Shown here piece by piece: positions 52,596 to 62,009 of a DNA stretch of 64,000 nt. The translations under genes were made by a program, and so were the position numbers. The stretch covers positions 293,443-357,442 of the forward strand of contig NZ_MPZV01000005.1 in assembly GCF_002020355.1 (NCBI RefSeq), given 5' to 3'. The DNA comes from Thioclava sediminum. Its GTDB lineage: Bacteria; Pseudomonadota; Alphaproteobacteria; Rhodobacterales; Rhodobacteraceae. How positions within the stretch are numbered: position 1 is the first letter of the stretch; each line of letters begins with the position of its first letter. The notes below the pieces were generated by a model. That model saw only the letters and a list, made by a program, of their open reading frames with translations, was not told the DNA's origin and searched no databases.

Positions 52596-53786
52596 TTAGC
52601 TCATGCCATCGCCGCTGTCGCGGGCGAAAACGTAGAAAACCAGCCCGATCATCAGCGGCGCAAGGAAGAACGCGAACAGCAGCCCATAGGCCACAGCGGG
52701 CGTATGTCCCACCGAGACCGCATCGAAAACCGGCCGAGAGGCGAATTGCATCGCGGCCACGCCCATGATCGAGAACATGTTGTGCAGCGTCACGCCGCGC
52801 CCCGTCAGATGCGGCGGGTAGAAGGTGCGGCCATGCGCCATGATCACCGGGAAGGACGCGCCGAAGAAGCCGATCGCCGCCAGAAGCACAGTCGCCAACC
52901 ACAGCGACTGTCCCGGCAGCACGAAGAGCACCGCCAAGGCCACGGCCAGCACCGCGTTGCCGTAAAGCGCGACCCGCTTGTGGCTGCCGAAAATCTTGTC
53001 CGCCGGACCATAGGCGAAATTGCCCGCGATCATCGCGAGGCCCATCACCAGGGTCACCTTGCCGATCAGTTGCGCATCGGCTCCGAAGACATCGGCCAGA
53101 TAGGAGCCTGCCCAGACGCCGCGGATCCCGGCAGCTGCGGTGTAATTCGCGACCGTCAGGGGCAGCAGCACCCAGAAGCCCGGCAGGCGCAGCACATCGA
53201 GCGCGGTGCCGCGACGGCCTGCAGGCTGCTCCACCCGCTCGGGATCGCGCGCGAGCCACAGGATCAGCGCCGCCACCAGCAGCGTCAGCGCCGAGAGCGC
53301 CCAAAGCGTCGGACGCCAGCCGAAAGCCTCGATAGAGGCCGCAAGCGGGGCCGCGCCCGCGAGATTGCCAAGGCTCCCCGCGCCGATCATCGAGGCCGCG
53401 AGCGTGCCGAACAGCGCCGGCTTGAAACTGCGCGCGAAGATGAAATAGCTGCCCACCAGCACCGGCGCGCAGCCCGCCCCGATCAGGATCATCGCGATGT
53501 GGATGCCCATCGGCCCCTGCGCCATCGCGAAGACGGCCGCGCCCCCGCCGCCGCCAAGCGCCATCAGCACGCCCACGGTGCGGCGCGGCCCGATCCGGTC
53601 CAGCGCTTCGCCGATCGGGATCTGGATCAGCGCGAACGCCCCGTACCAAAGCCCCAGAGACACGGCGAGATCGCCTGGCGTCACACCGATTTCCTTGCCC
53701 AGAACGGGCGTCAGAACGGCGAGGCAAGTGCGGTAGAACTGGCTCAGAAGATAGGCGCCCACAAGCGAGGCGATCGAGATATACAT
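52596..53786 (-). CDS. MFS transporter
   Basis: A 396-residue inner-membrane carrier with about twelve hydrophobic helices. Has the loop 2-3 motif (GEALDRIGPRRTVG) and is preceded by QFYRTCLAVLTPVLGKEIG, like nitrate/cyanate- or sugar-phosphate-type MFS members. ATG 53786 has AAGGAG; longer starts are non-coding. Followed within 9 nt by the GT29-like gene and divergent from a ModE-like regulator. Substrate unknown. Confidence 0.87.
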   Translation of the reverse strand: MYISIASLVGAYLLSQFYRTCLAVLTPVLGKEIGVTPGDLAVSLGLWYGAFALIQIPIGEALDRIGPRRTVGVLMALGGGGGAAVFAMAQGPMGIHIAMILIGAGCAPVLVGSYFIFARSFKPALFGTLAASMIGAGSLGNLAGAAPLAASIEAFGWRPTLWALSALTLLVAALILWLARDPERVEQPAGRRGTALDVLRLPGFWVLLPLTVANYTAAAGIRGVWAGSYLADVFGADAQLIGKVTLVMGLAMIAGNFAYGPADKIFGSHKRVALYGNAVLAVALAVLFVLPGQSLWLATVLLAAIGFFGASFPVIMAHGRTFYPPHLTGRGVTLHNMFSIMGVAAMQFASRPVFDAVSVGHTPAVAYGLLFAFFLAPLMIGLVFYVFARDSGDGMS

Positions 53787-53939
53787 GCGGGGGCTCCTTC
53801 GCGCGCACGCTCGCCCAAGGCGCGGGCAATGGCAAGAGCACATGCCCCTGTGCATTCGCGCGCCCGCCCCCCTTGTCTTGGCCCCGGCACAGGATCAGGA
53901 TAAGGGGCGCAGGACTTGACGAGTGCGAGGGATGCCCGA

Positions 53940-54281
53940 ATGGAACTGACCCGCCTGATGATGCGCCTCTATTTCGACAAGGCGATGCTGGGCCCCGGCA
54001 AGGTCCGGCTGTTGGAGGAAATCGCCGAACACGGCTCGATCTCCGCGGCGGGGCGCGCGATGAAAATGAGCTACAAACGTGCGTGGTCGCTGGTCGAAGA
54101 AATGAATGCGGGTTTCAAGTCGCCGCTGGTGGATCGCGCGCGCGGCGGCGCGAAGGGCGGCGGTGCGTCGCTGACGCCCGAGGGCGAAGCGGTCCTCGCC
54201 GCCTATCGGCGGCTGGAGGAGAAAGCCCGCGAGGCGGGTAGCGAAGAGATCGCCCTGATCGGCGCGATGGTCGCTGACTGA
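53940..54281 (+). CDS. ModE-like winged-HTH protein (LysR-type HTH only)
   Basis: A 113-residue DNA-binding protein of the ModE N-terminal class: LLEEIAEHGSISAAGRAMKM, SYKRAWSLVEEMN, then the wing AKGGGASLTPEGEAVLAAYR. It lacks the molybdate-binding TOBE domains, so molybdate sensing is doubtful. ATG 53940 has GAGGGA upstream. Divergent from the MFS-GT29 pair and could regulate it. Confidence 0.85.
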   Translation: MELTRLMMRLYFDKAMLGPGKVRLLEEIAEHGSISAAGRAMKMSYKRAWSLVEEMNAGFKSPLVDRARGGAKGGGASLTPEGEAVLAAYRRLEEKAREAGSEEIALIGAMVAD

Positions 54282-54368
54282 GGTCCCCAAGGTCCTTGCG
54301 CCGGATCAATGCGCATCGAGCTAAGGTTCGCGCATCTTGCTGGCAGTCGCCAGTAACGGACCAAGAGC

Positions 54369-54833
54369 ATGTTCGATCTTCCAAGAAAGATGGCCGCGCG
54401 CGTTGCGACTCTCGGGCTCGCAGTCGCGCTCGCGGCCTGTATGCCGAGCGGCACCTCGGACGCCCAGACGCTCGCCTCGAAGGTGGAGACCCTGCGCGCC
54501 TATGACCTCGCCACGGTGAACGGCAAGGCGCCCGCGCGGGCGATCCGCTTCTATATCGGAGATAATTCGCGCTTTGCCGTCTGCGGGCATTGCCTCTGCG
54601 TGACCGGAGTGATGTTTACCCCCTACCCCGCGCTTGGCATCCGGCCGACATCGGCCTCGCCCACGTTCGCCTGCGAGCAGGAGACGCCGGAGTTCAAGGC
54701 CGATGCGGGCCTCGCGCAGCTCTTCTTCGACATGAAGCAGGCGCAGGTCGATGGCACGGCGGTCACCTTCACCGGCAGCGGCGATCATGTGATGGTGTTC
54801 CAGCGCGGCGGCACCGATCTCACCCCGCCGTAA
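54369..54833 (+). CDS. Hypothetical lipoprotein with clustered cysteines
   Basis: A 154-residue protein with a lipoprotein-type signal (ARVATLGLAVALAAC, Cys near 24). The mature part contains a cysteine cluster in FAVCGHCLCVTGVMF and a further Cys in FACEQETPEF, which may form disulfides or bind metal. No family recognised. Downstream of the ModE-like gene by 87 nt, probably a separate unit. Confidence 0.6.
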   Translation: MFDLPRKMAARVATLGLAVALAACMPSGTSDAQTLASKVETLRAYDLATVNGKAPARAIRFYIGDNSRFAVCGHCLCVTGVMFTPYPALGIRPTSASPTFACEQETPEFKADAGLAQLFFDMKQAQVDGTAVTFTGSGDHVMVFQRGGTDLTPP

Positions 54834-54845
54834 GCTCTCGCATAG

Positions 54846-54873
54846 CAAAAAGCGCGGGAGTTACCCCCCGCGC
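54846..54873 (-). terminator. Terminator of hsp20
   Basis: GCGCGGG (54852-54858) pairs with CCCGCGC (54867-54873); on the minus strand the stem is followed by TTTTTGC. Lies 28 nt beyond the Hsp20 stop. Confidence 0.75.
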
Positions 54874-54900
54874 CCGTCATTTTCACCGATAATAGATGCC

Positions 54901-55365
54901 TCAGGCGTCGACCGTCTCGACCTGCTTGGCCTCCGACTTGGTCGGGCCTGCAATCTCGATCCGGCGCGGCTTCAGCGCCTCGGGCACTTCGCGGACGAGA
55001 TCGAGATGGAGCATCCCGTCTTCATGGGTGGCCCCGGTGACCTTCACATGATCGGCCAGCGCGAAGCGGCGCTCGAAAGCACGGGTCGCGATGCCACGAT
55101 GCAGGTAGGTGCGGCCGGAATCGTCCTCGGCCTTGCGACCGGTCACGATCAGCGCGCCGTCTTTTAGCTCGACAGTCAGCTCGTCCGACCCGAAGCCCGC
55201 AACGGCGATCGAGATGCGATAGGCATTCTCGTCGGTCTTCTCGATATTGTAGGGTGGATAGGTCGGCTGGGCGAGATCGCTGGTCAGCGCACGGTCCATC
55301 ATATCAGCCACGCGGTCGAAGCCCACGGTGGCGCGGTAAAGGGGCGAAAGATCAAAGTTTCGCAT
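54901..55365 (-). CDS. Hsp20 small heat-shock protein (IbpA-like)
   Basis: A 154-residue ATP-independent holdase. It begins MRNFDLSPLYRATVGFDRVA, as in IbpA-type class A proteins, followed by an alpha-crystallin domain (ENAYRISIAVAGFGSDELTV, RTYLHRGIATRAFERRFALA, DGMLHLDLVREVPE) and a C-terminal RRIEIA anchor motif. GAGAGGA precedes the ATG and lies within a ROSE-like hairpin. An RpoH-like promoter lies upstream, so both transcription and translation are likely heat-controlled. Confidence 0.94.
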   Translation of the reverse strand: MRNFDLSPLYRATVGFDRVADMMDRALTSDLAQPTYPPYNIEKTDENAYRISIAVAGFGSDELTVELKDGALIVTGRKAEDDSGRTYLHRGIATRAFERRFALADHVKVTGATHEDGMLHLDLVREVPEALKPRRIEIAGPTKSEAKQVETVDA

Positions 55366-55426
55366 ATCATCATCCTCTCTTGAGCGATGGTTATGAAACC
55401 CGCCCCGTGCGGGGCCGGGCAGTTGG
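55366..55426 (-). promoter_or_regulatory. ROSE-like RNA thermometer in the hsp20 leader
   Basis: On the minus strand CATC-G-CTC (55382-55389) pairs across AAGA with GAG-GATG (55371-55377), hiding the Shine-Dalgarno GAGGA. A single G is left bulged, and the anti-SD strand contains TCGCT, matching the conserved UYGCU of ROSE elements. A GC hairpin (CCCCG-CAC-GGGG, about 55403-55414) precedes it. Melting on heating would release translation. Confidence 0.65.
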
Positions 55427-55458
55427 GCGCCAGAACCCTCATCAGGCATTCCGGCATT

Positions 55459-55492
55459 CATAAATTTGGGAAATCTCTCCCGACGTTTCAAG
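55459..55492 (-). promoter_or_regulatory. RpoH (sigma-32)-type promoter of hsp20
   Basis: Minus-strand CTTGAAA (55486-55492) followed after 15 nt by CCCAAATTT (55462-55470), close to the heat-shock consensus CTTGAAA and CCCCATNT. It places transcription start roughly 90 nt before the Hsp20 ATG, leaving room for the thermometer. Confidence 0.6.
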
Positions 55493-55517
55493 AGGGGCGC
55501 CGCTTCGGGCCAAGCCC

Positions 55518-56399
55518 TTAGGGGCGCAGGAATTTCGCCCCGGTTGCGCCCCCGCCAGACAGGATGCGCGGCTGGCCCTGCGCGGGCTCCGTGCGGCGGA
55601 TCTGCGGCGCGGCGGAGGCGCTGGGGGATACGGCGCGGATCACGCCCCGCCCGCTGCGCAGTGCGGATTTCAGCTGCGCGACGATCGCGGGCAATTCCAT
55701 CCCATAGGCGCGCGAGACGCCATTCTTGCGCGAGCCCGAGGAGACCAGCGACACGATCTGCGCCCGCCCGCCTGCCGCCAGCCCCGAGCGGTCGAAAACC
55801 GGCGCGCCCGAAGAGCCATGGTCGACATCGCAATCAAACCCGATCAACCCTTTCGCGCGACCGAACACGCGGCACGCCTTTTGCCAGGACAGCGCATCGG
55901 CCCGGCCCTGCGCGTAAGACACCACCGACACTTCGGCCCCAGCGGCGGGCACGTCGCCGACGCGAAAAGGCGCTGCGATCGAAGTCGGGATCGGCGCCGA
56001 GAGCTGCAGAAGAGCGACGTCGTGGCGCACGGTGTCGATCGAGAGCGGCACGAACGGGCTATAATCCGGATCGGCGACCATCGCGGCAACCGGGCGCGCG
56101 GCGATCTCCGCCCCATCGGTTTGGGCTGCGGCAAAACCAAGCGTCGCGGGATCGCGCGGTGCCTGCGCCCGCCGGTCAAAGATGCAATGGCCCGCCGTCA
56201 GCACCAGATCGGGTGCGATCAGAACGCCGGTGCAGTAGCCGTCAGCGCCGATGGTGACTTTGCCCACCGCCTCCCAGCCAAAGAGATCAGCACGCTGCGA
56301 CAGCCGGTCGAGCGCGGAATTGCGCGCCTCCTGCGCCTCGCCCATGCCGCCCAGCAAAGCCAGAGCCACGACCCCCACGATGATCCGCTTAACACCCAT
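55518..56399 (-). CDS. Trypsin-like serine protease (S1 family), second of a tandem pair
   Basis: A 293-residue exported protease-like protein with a signal peptide (1-22). The catalytic triad is intact: His in LVLTAGHCIFD, Asp in TVRHDVALLQLS and Ser in DVDHGSSGAPVFD. A C-terminal extension of about 50 residues is Ser/Ala/Gly/Arg-rich and likely disordered. It starts 5 nt beyond the stop of its paralogue. Substrate and activation unknown; an I78 inhibitor pair is encoded elsewhere in the window. Confidence 0.87.
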   Translation of the reverse strand: MGVKRIIVGVVALALLGGMGEAQEARNSALDRLSQRADLFGWEAVGKVTIGADGYCTGVLIAPDLVLTAGHCIFDRRAQAPRDPATLGFAAAQTDGAEIAARPVAAMVADPDYSPFVPLSIDTVRHDVALLQLSAPIPTSIAAPFRVGDVPAAGAEVSVVSYAQGRADALSWQKACRVFGRAKGLIGFDCDVDHGSSGAPVFDRSGLAAGGRAQIVSLVSSGSRKNGVSRAYGMELPAIVAQLKSALRSGRGVIRAVSPSASAAPQIRRTEPAQGQPRILSGGGATGAKFLRP

Positions 56400-56404
56400 C
56401 GCGC

Positions 56405-57202
56405 TTACTTCGCCTTGATGAATTTTGCCCCGCCCGCGCGAATTTCGCGGGTGGTGGCGACGTTGTCACGGCTCTCGATAGCCTGCCGCAGATCGGCGAC
56501 CCCATTGGCCAGCGCCCCGATCGAGACCGGGCGCGCGCCCATCTGGGCCTTGGCGGAGACCACCGAGACGATCTCGGGGCGACCATTGGCAAAGCTGAAG
56601 ACCGGCGAGCCCGAGGCCCCGAAATCGGCCGAGCAGCTCATCACCACCGTCGCGCCTGCACGTTCCAGCACCGAGCAATCGCGTTGCAGCGACGGCGCCT
56701 CCGAGCGTCCCTGTGCATAGGACAGAACGCCCACCTCCTCGCCGCGATAGGGCGCGCTGCGCGACACCTCAAAGGGCTGAAGCTGCGGCAGGCGGATCGG
56801 CTGGGCGAGCTTGATCAGCGCAAGATCGAATTCCGAACGCTTCACGCCGACCGGCCCACCGTAGTGATAGGAGGGATGCAGCACCGCGCGCGACACCTTG
56901 CGATAGGCCTCGGCGCGACCGTTGCGCCAGCCCGCACGAAACTCGATCTCGCGTGCATCGATCAACGCGCCGCTGCGCTTGTCATAGAGGCAATGCCCCG
57001 CCGTCAGAACCAGGTCGGGCGCGATCAGCGTGCCGGTGCAAAAGCTGCCATGGCCCAGATCGAGCCGCCCCACTGCCTGCCAGCCGCGCGTATCGTCGCC
57101 GGTTTCCAGCGCCCGCAAGGGCGTCGCATGGGTGATCGTCTCGGCCCGCGCCAGCACAGGCAGCGCGGTCAGACAGGCAAGAGCGAAAGCAAGAAGGCGC
57201 AT
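56405..57202 (-). CDS. Trypsin-like serine protease (S1 family), first of a tandem pair
   Basis: A 265-residue exported protein with a signal peptide (about 1-20) and a complete S1 triad: His in LVLTAGHCLYD, Asp in RSEFDLALIKLAQ and Ser in ADFGASGSPVFS. Shares the VGVLSYAQGRSEAPSLQ-type segment with the neighbouring paralogue (VSYAQGRADALSWQ), pointing to a tandem duplication. Both probably lie in the periplasm. Confidence 0.87.
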   Translation of the reverse strand: MRLLAFALACLTALPVLARAETITHATPLRALETGDDTRGWQAVGRLDLGHGSFCTGTLIAPDLVLTAGHCLYDKRSGALIDAREIEFRAGWRNGRAEAYRKVSRAVLHPSYHYGGPVGVKRSEFDLALIKLAQPIRLPQLQPFEVSRSAPYRGEEVGVLSYAQGRSEAPSLQRDCSVLERAGATVVMSCSADFGASGSPVFSFANGRPEIVSVVSAKAQMGARPVSIGALANGVADLRQAIESRDNVATTREIRAGGAKFIKAK

Positions 57203-57271
57203 CGGGGCTCCGATATTTGCGGGGCGTTTTGCCTTTCGTAGCGCCCCGATGCGGCCAGATTGTGGCGTCGA

Positions 57272-58548
<1,277 letters not shown>

Positions 58549-58549
<1 letters not shown>

Positions 58550-59628
58550 CAGCCCATCCTTCCGGGGTTCAGAATACCTTTGGGGTCGAATTGCGCACGC
58601 AGCGCGGTGGTCAGCGTGGCGATCGGCGCGGGTTCGGGCTCGAAGGTCACGCCCGCCGCGCCGCGCATGCAGGTCGCGTGGCCGGTATAGGGCGAGGCCA
58701 ACGCACGGGCGTCGCTGCCTTCGGGCAGAAGCGCCCAGATCAGCCCGCCACCCCAGTCGAGCAGCACCTCGCCACCCAGACGCGCGACGATCTCAGAGGC
58801 CTCCGACGGCTTCACCGAAAGCCGCCACAGATCGCCGTCCTTGCCGATAAACGGCTCCAGATCGCGCAGGCTTTGCCAGATCGCGGCCGAGCCCTCTTCC
58901 TCGACCCGCACCGGGCCGAAAGGCTCCATCAGTTTGCGCAACTGCTCCGCCCGGTAGGCGACGGATTCGGCCAGCCCCTCGACCCGCACCACCGCACCGT
59001 GACCGGGCAGCCAGCCCGCACCGGACACGTCGTAGGGCGAGCCCAAACCCGCCGCCAGAGCCACCTGCGCGGCTCCGGCCGGAAGGTCGATCACCACCGT
59101 CGCCTGAGACGGCGCGGCGGGCAGCAGCTTGAAGGCAACCTCGCTCATCACCCCGAGCGTGCCCCAGCTTCCGGCCATCAGCTTCACCAGATCGTAGCCG
59201 GTGACGTTCTTCATCACCCGGCCACCGTTCTTCACGATCTGCCCGCGTCCATCGACGAACCGCGTCCCGATCAGGCTGTCGCGACAGGCCCCGGCCTGCA
59301 CCCGGCGCGGGCCCGAGACATTGGCGGCCACCACACCGCCCACGGTGCTCGTGCCCGGGGCGCCCAGAACCGGCCCCCAATTCGCAGGCTCGAAAGGCAG
59401 GCGCTGGCCTTCGGCGGCAATTGCCGCCTCCACCTCGGCCAGAGGCGTCCCCGCACCCACGACCAGCGTCAGTGCGCCCGGCTCGTAAAGCGTGATGCCC
59501 GAAATCCCGACTTCCAGCGGCTCTCCCAGACACCGGCCCACAGGCCGCGTGCCGCCTCCGCGCACGGCCAGCGCACCACCCGCATCCCGGACGGCCTCGG
59601 CCAGCTGCGCCTCGCTCTCAACTCTCAT
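58549..59628 (-). CDS. glcE: Glycolate oxidase FAD-binding subunit GlcE
   Basis: A 359-residue FAD-binding (PCMH-type) subunit: LAVRGGGTRPVGRCLGEPLE, GAPGTSTVGGVVAANVSGPR and VKNGGRVMKNVTGYDLVKLM are visible. The ATG at 59628 follows AAGAGGA, which is the end of a dispersed repeat lying between glcD and glcE. Works with GlcD and GlcF to oxidise glycolate to glyoxylate. Confidence 0.94.
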
Positions 59629-59637
59629 GAAATCTGC

Positions 59638-59696
59638 CTTCCTCTTGGCAAAAATATCCCGGGGGCTCGCGTCAGCGAGCGGGGCAGCGCCCCTCC
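59638..59696 (-). repeat. Dispersed intergenic repeat, copy 8, inside the glcDEF operon
   Basis: Reads CTTCCTCTTGGCAAAAATAT, CCCGGGGGC, a short inverted arm (CTCGCGTC-AGCGAG) and GGGGCAGCGCCCC on plus. On the coding strand its end CCAAGAGGAAGG supplies the glcE Shine-Dalgarno. Confidence 0.75.
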
Positions 59697-59714
59697 CGGC
59701 CCTCAGCTCGCGTG

Positions 59715-61148
59715 TCAGCTCGCACGGCGGCTCGCGCTCGCACCCAGCGGGAACACCTTCGCCGGGTTCAAAAGCCATTTCGGATCGAACACGTCCTTCA
59801 CCCGCATCTGCGCTTCAAGATCGGCGGGCTCGAACTGCACATCCATCAGGTCGCGCTTCTCGATGCCCACGCCATGCTCGCCGGTCAGGCAGCCGCCCGC
59901 CTCGACGCAGAGCTTCAGGATTTCCGCGCCCAGCTTTTCGCATTGCTCCTGCTGACCCGGCTCGTTGGCATTATACAGGATCAGCGGGTGCATATTGCCG
60001 TCGCCCGCATGGAAGACATTCGCGACGTCCAGCCCGTAATCCTTCGACAGCTCGCCGATCCGGCGCAGCACGAAGGGCAGCTCCGAGACCGGGATCGTCC
60101 CGTCGAGGCACATGTAGTCGTTGATCTGCCCCATCGCGCCGAAGGCGGATTTCCGGCCCAGCCAGATCCGCGCGGCCTCGTCGGCCGATTGCGCCTCGCG
60201 GAACTCGACTGGCTCGTGACGGGTCGCGATCTGGCGGATCATGCCGATCTGCTCGTCGATCTCGGCCGGGCTGCCTTCGCATTCGACGATCAGCAGCGCC
60301 TCGCAATCGGGATAGCCCGCATGGCAAAAGGCCTCGGTCGCGACGATGCAAGGACGGTCCATGAACTCGATCGCGACCGGCAGGATGCCCGCCTTGATGA
60401 TATCCGCCACGCAGGCGCCCGCGACCTCGTTCGAGTTGAAGCCGATCAGCACGGGCCGCGCACCTTCGGGCTTGGGCAGGATTTTCAGCGTGGCCTCGGT
60501 CACGACGCCCAGCTGCCCCTCCGAGCCGCAGATCAGCCCAAGAAGATCGAGCCCGCCCGCGTCCAGGTAAGGCCCGCCGACCTCGACCACCTCGCCCTCC
60601 ATCGTGACCAGCGTCACGCCAAGGAGGTTATTCGTGGTCACCCCGTATTTCAGGCAATGTGCGCCGCCGGAATTCATCGCGATATTGCCCGAGATCGCGC
60701 AGGCGAGCTGCGACGAGGGATCAGGGGCGTAGAACCAGCCGTCGCTTTCCACCGCCCCGGTCACCGAGAGGTTCGTGCGCCCCGCCTCGACCCGGATGAA
60801 GCGGTTGGTGTAATCGGTCTCGAGCACGGCATTCATCCGCGCGAGGCCCAGCACCACCGAATCCGCCTGCGGCATCGACCCGCCCGCAAGCGAGGTGCCC
60901 GCGCCGCGCGGCACCACCGGCACGCCCAGCTCGTGGCAGGCCTTCAGCGCCGCCGCGACCTCCCCCGTCGAGCGCGGCAGCACCACGCCCAGTGGCTGGC
61001 AGCGATAGGCCGAAAGCGCATCGCACTCATAAGCGCGCGTCTCGCTGGGGTCGTCGATCACCGCATCCGCAGGCAGAACCTCGCGCAGGCGGGCGATGAT
61101 CTGCGGCTTGCGCGCCAGCAGATCCTCCTTCGGCTTGGGCATTTCCAT
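59715..61148 (-). CDS. glcD: Glycolate oxidase FAD-linked subunit GlcD
   Basis: A 477-residue flavoprotein of the FAD-linked oxidase (D-lactate dehydrogenase/GlcD) family. The PCMH core has VVPRGAGTSLAGGSMPQ, GNIAMNSGGAHCLKYGVTTN and the C-terminal LTGEHGVGIEKRDLM. First gene of glcDEF; glycolate is oxidised to glyoxylate at the membrane. Divergent from a DUF599 gene. Confidence 0.95.
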   Translation of the reverse strand: MEMPKPKEDLLARKPQIIARLREVLPADAVIDDPSETRAYECDALSAYRCQPLGVVLPRSTGEVAAALKACHELGVPVVPRGAGTSLAGGSMPQADSVVLGLARMNAVLETDYTNRFIRVEAGRTNLSVTGAVESDGWFYAPDPSSQLACAISGNIAMNSGGAHCLKYGVTTNNLLGVTLVTMEGEVVEVGGPYLDAGGLDLLGLICGSEGQLGVVTEATLKILPKPEGARPVLIGFNSNEVAGACVADIIKAGILPVAIEFMDRPCIVATEAFCHAGYPDCEALLIVECEGSPAEIDEQIGMIRQIATRHEPVEFREAQSADEAARIWLGRKSAFGAMGQINDYMCLDGTIPVSELPFVLRRIGELSKDYGLDVANVFHAGDGNMHPLILYNANEPGQQEQCEKLGAEILKLCVEAGGCLTGEHGVGIEKRDLMDVQFEPADLEAQMRVKDVFDPKWLLNPAKVFPLGASASRRAS

Positions 61149-61229
61149 GGCAAACTCCTCCCGGTTGGTCAGAAAATATAACCAATAAGCCCCGGTGACA
61201 AGAGAAGCCGCATCGCGCTAACTGTCGAT

Positions 61230-61931
61230 ATGATGACGACGTTTCATATCGGCCCGCTGGGGCCGCTCGACCTCGCGGCGCTCGCCCTTCTGGTCGCCTG
61301 CTGGATGGTGATCGGCTGGACGACCGAACATCCGAGTGCCGCCCGCCCCTCGATGGGCAAGCTGATGGAGAGTTACCGTCGCGAATGGATGCGCCAGCTT
61401 GTGACGCGCCAGCCGCGGATCTTCGATTCGGCGATGGTGGACGGGCTGCGGCAGTCGACGACCTTCTTCGCATCGTCTTCGCTGATCGCCATCGGTGCCG
61501 GACTGGCGCTGATCGCGAATCCGCAGCCGCTCGCGAATCTCGCAGATGATTTCGACATCGCGCGCGGCCCCGATCTGCTGTGGGAGGCCCGCATCCTCAC
61601 CGCCGTTCTATTCGGCGCGAACGCATTCCTGAAATTCGTCTGGTCGCATCGGCTGTTTTCCTATGCCGCGATCGCGATGGCGGCGGTGCCCAACGAGCCA
61701 GAGGACCCGCTGGCCTATCCACGCGCGGAACAGGCAGCGCAGGTAAACATCAACGCCGCGAAAAGCTTCAATCGCGGGCTGCGCTCGGTCTATTTCGCTT
61801 TGGCGACGCTGGCGTGGCTGCTGGGGCCCTATGCGCTCATTGCGGCGACGCTGTTCACGACGGGGATGCTCTGGCGGCGCGAATTCGCCTCGGACTCGCG
61901 CCAAGCTCTGCTGCAAGACATCCCTGAGTGA
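61230..61931 (+). CDS. DUF599 family membrane protein
   Basis: A 233-residue protein with about four hydrophobic helices. It starts with MMTT (second Met at 61233 is an equally possible start) and contains RPSMGKLMESYRREWMRQLV and TTFFASSSLIAIGAGLALIA, followed by FLKFVWSHRLFSYAAIAMAA, typical of DUF599. Function unknown. Confidence 0.85.
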   Translation: MMTTFHIGPLGPLDLAALALLVACWMVIGWTTEHPSAARPSMGKLMESYRREWMRQLVTRQPRIFDSAMVDGLRQSTTFFASSSLIAIGAGLALIANPQPLANLADDFDIARGPDLLWEARILTAVLFGANAFLKFVWSHRLFSYAAIAMAAVPNEPEDPLAYPRAEQAAQVNINAAKSFNRGLRSVYFALATLAWLLGPYALIAATLFTTGMLWRREFASDSRQALLQDIPE

Positions 61932-62009
61932 AGGCCCGAGCGACAACCCGAGCAAGCTCCGCTTCATAGTGGCTGGCAGGGCTCGCATGATTTGGCTACA
62001 CCCGAAGGC

